Position numbers and translations under genes: made by a program
Shown here: positions 62,215 through 64,000 of the stretch, in pieces
Position numbering within the stretch: the first letter of the stretch is position 1
Layout: each line of letters begins with the position of its first letter
Notes under the pieces: generated by a model
What the model was told of the DNA's origin: nothing
The model's database searches: none
The model's input: the letters and a program-made list of their open reading frames with translations, nothing else
Source: Planctomycetota bacterium
Lineage (GTDB): Bacteria; Planctomycetota; Uabimicrobiia; Uabimicrobiales; Uabimicrobiaceae
Direction of reading: 5' to 3'
NCBI GenBank assembly: GCA_029260735.1
Contig: JAJDCR010000119.1
Location: 1-64,000, forward strand
Length of the DNA stretch: 64,000 bases

Positions 62215-62994
62215 CTATAAAAGCTTATCCCAAAAACTTTGTTTATGAACCAATTCACGAATTCTAGGCAAAATTTCTTGGCCCAAAATTTCGTCCTTCC
62301 AAAAACTTTGAAACTGTCTTTCGGCCAAAGCAATTAATCGAGAGACGCGGTCTTGGTAAAGCCCCTTTAGTTGAACTTGAACCCGCATGATCAAAGCCAA
62401 ATTTTGCTCAAAGGGCTTATGTTCATCGTAAGGAAAAGGAAGACGCAGGAGTTCGTCAAAGGAAGAACGAGTTTCTGAGCGAAGAAATGAAAGTACATCT
62501 TTTTCCAGAGCTTTTGGATTGAGCGCATCAAGAAGAGGCAAAGCTTCTTCAATTTTTCCTAAACGATTGGTCGGTAACACTTGAATTAGATCTGCAATTG
62601 CTTTCTGGTATTGGGAATGTTGGTAAAAACGTTCTAGACTGTAAGTGATAGATTGATCCATTAACTCCTGAGTGCGTTGGTGTAGCCATTTTCCTGTTTC
62701 TCGAAAACGAGAATTTAAATCGCCAAATTTTTTGGGGACATCCACTTTTCCTGAACGCTGGTCATAGCGACTAAATTTAGTGCCTTCTTTTTTTCCGGGA
62801 GATAAAGCGGCTGACCATTCTGGCCAACTGCTGACTTGAGTGGCAATCTCGGGGCCTAATATATCCCATAACCTCTGGTCTTTTCCTCCACTACGTATTT
62901 TCAAACACAAATAATCGCTTCTTTTCCCAGGAAAACGATCATGAGTAGCGAGGTCAAGCTGACGATAAAACTGCTCTAAAGCTTTCTTTTTCAT
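62215..62994 (-). CDS. Hypothetical helical protein (259 aa)
   Basis: 259 residues, basic and alpha-helical, no signal or membrane segment. There are no recognised motifs; a Lys/Arg-rich N-terminal half and a helical C-terminal half (NLALIMRVQVQLKGLYQDRV) suggest a cytoplasmic protein that may contact nucleic acid. The start follows AAAAGG. It is the only gene on its transcript. Confidence 0.5.
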   Translation of the reverse strand: MKKKALEQFYRQLDLATHDRFPGKRSDYLCLKIRSGGKDQRLWDILGPEIATQVSSWPEWSAALSPGKKEGTKFSRYDQRSGKVDVPKKFGDLNSRFRETGKWLHQRTQELMDQSITYSLERFYQHSQYQKAIADLIQVLPTNRLGKIEEALPLLDALNPKALEKDVLSFLRSETRSSFDELLRLPFPYDEHKPFEQNLALIMRVQVQLKGLYQDRVSRLIALAERQFQSFWKDEILGQEILPRIRELVHKQSFWDKLL

Positions 62995-63200
62995 AAAAAG
63001 ACCTTTTCAAGGAAACCATTCTGAAGAAACGAGATGATTTTTTGTTTTATAGCTAACTTTTATATCATAACAAATCTTCTGACTCTCTAAAAGATCGATT
63101 TCAACTGTTGGGCCTTTAGCACATGAATGGGCTTAAAAGCTAACTTTTATACACATAATTTTTGTGACTTGTTGCTCACCGTCGTAAAAGAAAATGGAAA

Positions 63201-63340
63201 GAAGAAAAGAATTTCACGCAAAGACGCAAAGATCGCAAAGAAGAAAAAAAATGAGAGAAGGGTGAAGTTTCATTTTATTAACAGGAACTTTTCTCTTCTT
63301 CTTTGCGATCTTTGCGTCTTTGCGTGAAATTCTTTTCTTC
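63201..63340. repeat. CACGCAAAG-type inverted repeat, copy 3 (short form)
   Basis: GAAAAGAATTTCACGCAAAG at the left is matched by the inverse CTTTGCGTGAAATTCTTTTC at the right, with extra GATCGCAAAG pairs between. It shares the outer arms of 48037 and 55427 but not their long tail. A TTTAGCACATGAATGGG fragment before it (63116) recalls the 49478 element. The spacer 62995-63521 has no gene. Confidence 0.85.
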
Positions 63341-63521
63341 TCAAAAATTACTACGGAGGGATAGGAAATCCAAAGGCTATCGGCTTTACTTAATGCTACT
63401 CAGGAAATTTTTTGAAAGATAGGATATTTATTTGAAAAAAATACTCTTTTTCGTTACTCTAAAAAAAAAGAGTATATTTTTCACGGGAACTCCTTTAACT
63501 CTAGCTAGAATTGAATTAAAA

Positions 63522-64000
63522 ATGAGAAGCGAACAAGAAGAACAAGACGCTCAAAAAGTACAAAACTCCTTGAGCTTTTTGATGAACGGCCAACTTCCTA
63601 AAGCTTTAGAGATTTTAGATGAAGTTGTTGCCCAGACTCCCGGTGATTATGTTTTTGAATACAAGGAAGATGATAAGCTTTACATTAAATTCTGGGACCA
63701 AGAACACTTTCTTCATTATATCACATGGGAAAAAAAAGATCCCCAAACTGTCTCTGAAGAGTTGGTGTGGTTGCCCAACGCCTACGCTCGTGCCTACTAT
63801 CATTTAGGTTTTATCATGGTCAAAATGAAAAACTATGAGAAGGCAATTGAATACTTGGAGCAAGGGCAAAATTTGGAACCTCATCATGCTATTTTTTATA
63901 ATGAGAAAGGTCATGCTTACGCTTGTCTTAAGCATTTTTCTAAATCATTAGCTCAATATAATGAAGTCAAAGGTGTTGGAGCTCATACTACTGCATCTAT
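63522..64000 (+). CDS. TPR-repeat protein, truncated by the window end
   Basis: At least 159 residues, open to the window edge without a stop. Typical TPR helices are visible: MNGQLPKALEILDEVVAQTP, then YARAYYHLGFIMVKMKNYEK and HHAIFYNEKGHAYACLKHFSK. It is a protein-binding repeat protein with no enzyme motif. The ATG at 63522 is used; an in-frame TTG at 63432 (AGGA upstream) would add 30 residues but crosses an AT-rich hairpin (ATACTCTTTTT and AAAAAGAGTAT), which looks more like regulatory sequence. Confidence 0.7.
   Translation, partial: MRSEQEEQDAQKVQNSLSFLMNGQLPKALEILDEVVAQTPGDYVFEYKEDDKLYIKFWDQEHFLHYITWEKKDPQTVSEELVWLPNAYARAYYHLGFIMVKMKNYEKAIEYLEQGQNLEPHHAIFYNEKGHAYACLKHFSKSLAQYNEVKGVGAHTTAS

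Overview
The window is an AT-rich bacterial chromosome segment. It holds about 45 protein genes on both strands, mostly in short operons, separated by intergenic spaces full of palindromic repeats. No rRNA, tRNA, CRISPR array, phage or intact transposase gene was seen. The gene repertoire suggests a Planctomycetes-like or other PVC-group bacterium: PEP-CTERM proteins with an exosortase, VIT/VWA proteins, long HEAT-repeat proteins, a Ser/Thr kinase fused to a formylglycine-generating-enzyme-like (SUMF1) domain, several bacterial PH-domain membrane proteins, and an RRM protein. This placement rests on family content only. The oxygen-dependent HemF suggests exposure to oxygen.

Layout. 1-3100: an ATP-grasp gene between two copies of a ~200 bp palindromic repeat; the left copy lies inside a larger element with inverted termini and flanking direct repeats. 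3100-7000: modA and a very acidic scaffold-like protein. 7100-11800: a DUF2135 protein, a VIT/VWA protein with a PEP-CTERM tail, the exosortase, and two small genes. 11859-16545: a secreted endonuclease/phosphatase-fold protein, a HEAT protein and Ada. 17097-25814: hypothetical and secreted proteins, HemF, a SUMF1-domain protein and a giant HEAT protein with a Lys/Glu-rich segment and an 11-copy 10-bp tandem repeat at its stop codon. 25950-31138: class II aldolase, PH-domain protein, MsrA and a TrkA-type protein.

31271-34670 is an arsenosugar-type cluster (ArsM, ArsS, nucleosidase, VOC protein). 35209-44225 is a compact minus-strand operon: acyl-CoA synthetase/ACP/acyltransferase fusion, TAXI-type binding protein, hydrolase-pentapeptide membrane protein, single-chain molybdenum hydroxylase of the xanthine dehydrogenase family, and a small cupin-like protein. 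44588-50187 holds a second PEP-CTERM protein, TerB-like and membrane proteins, a GH114-like protein and a large nested palindrome. 50188-52497 carries hemB, sufE and a rhodanese. 52793-64000 has the kinase-SUMF1 fusion, a sialidase-like gene with two membrane genes, a PH-like membrane protein, an RRM protein, an unknown protein and a TPR gene cut by the window end.

The most notable observation is at 29439-30092. The msrA frame is interrupted by one TGA exactly at the catalytic cysteine codon. A small stem-loop follows, with a loop G about 21 nt past the TGA, as expected of a bacterial SECIS. I read this as a selenocysteine-containing methionine sulfoxide reductase with no other cysteine. The nearby molybdenum hydroxylase resembles selenium-dependent members, and ArsS belongs to a family with Sec- and Cys-containing forms (this one is Cys). 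This makes selenium use a testable theme, although no sel genes lie in the window.
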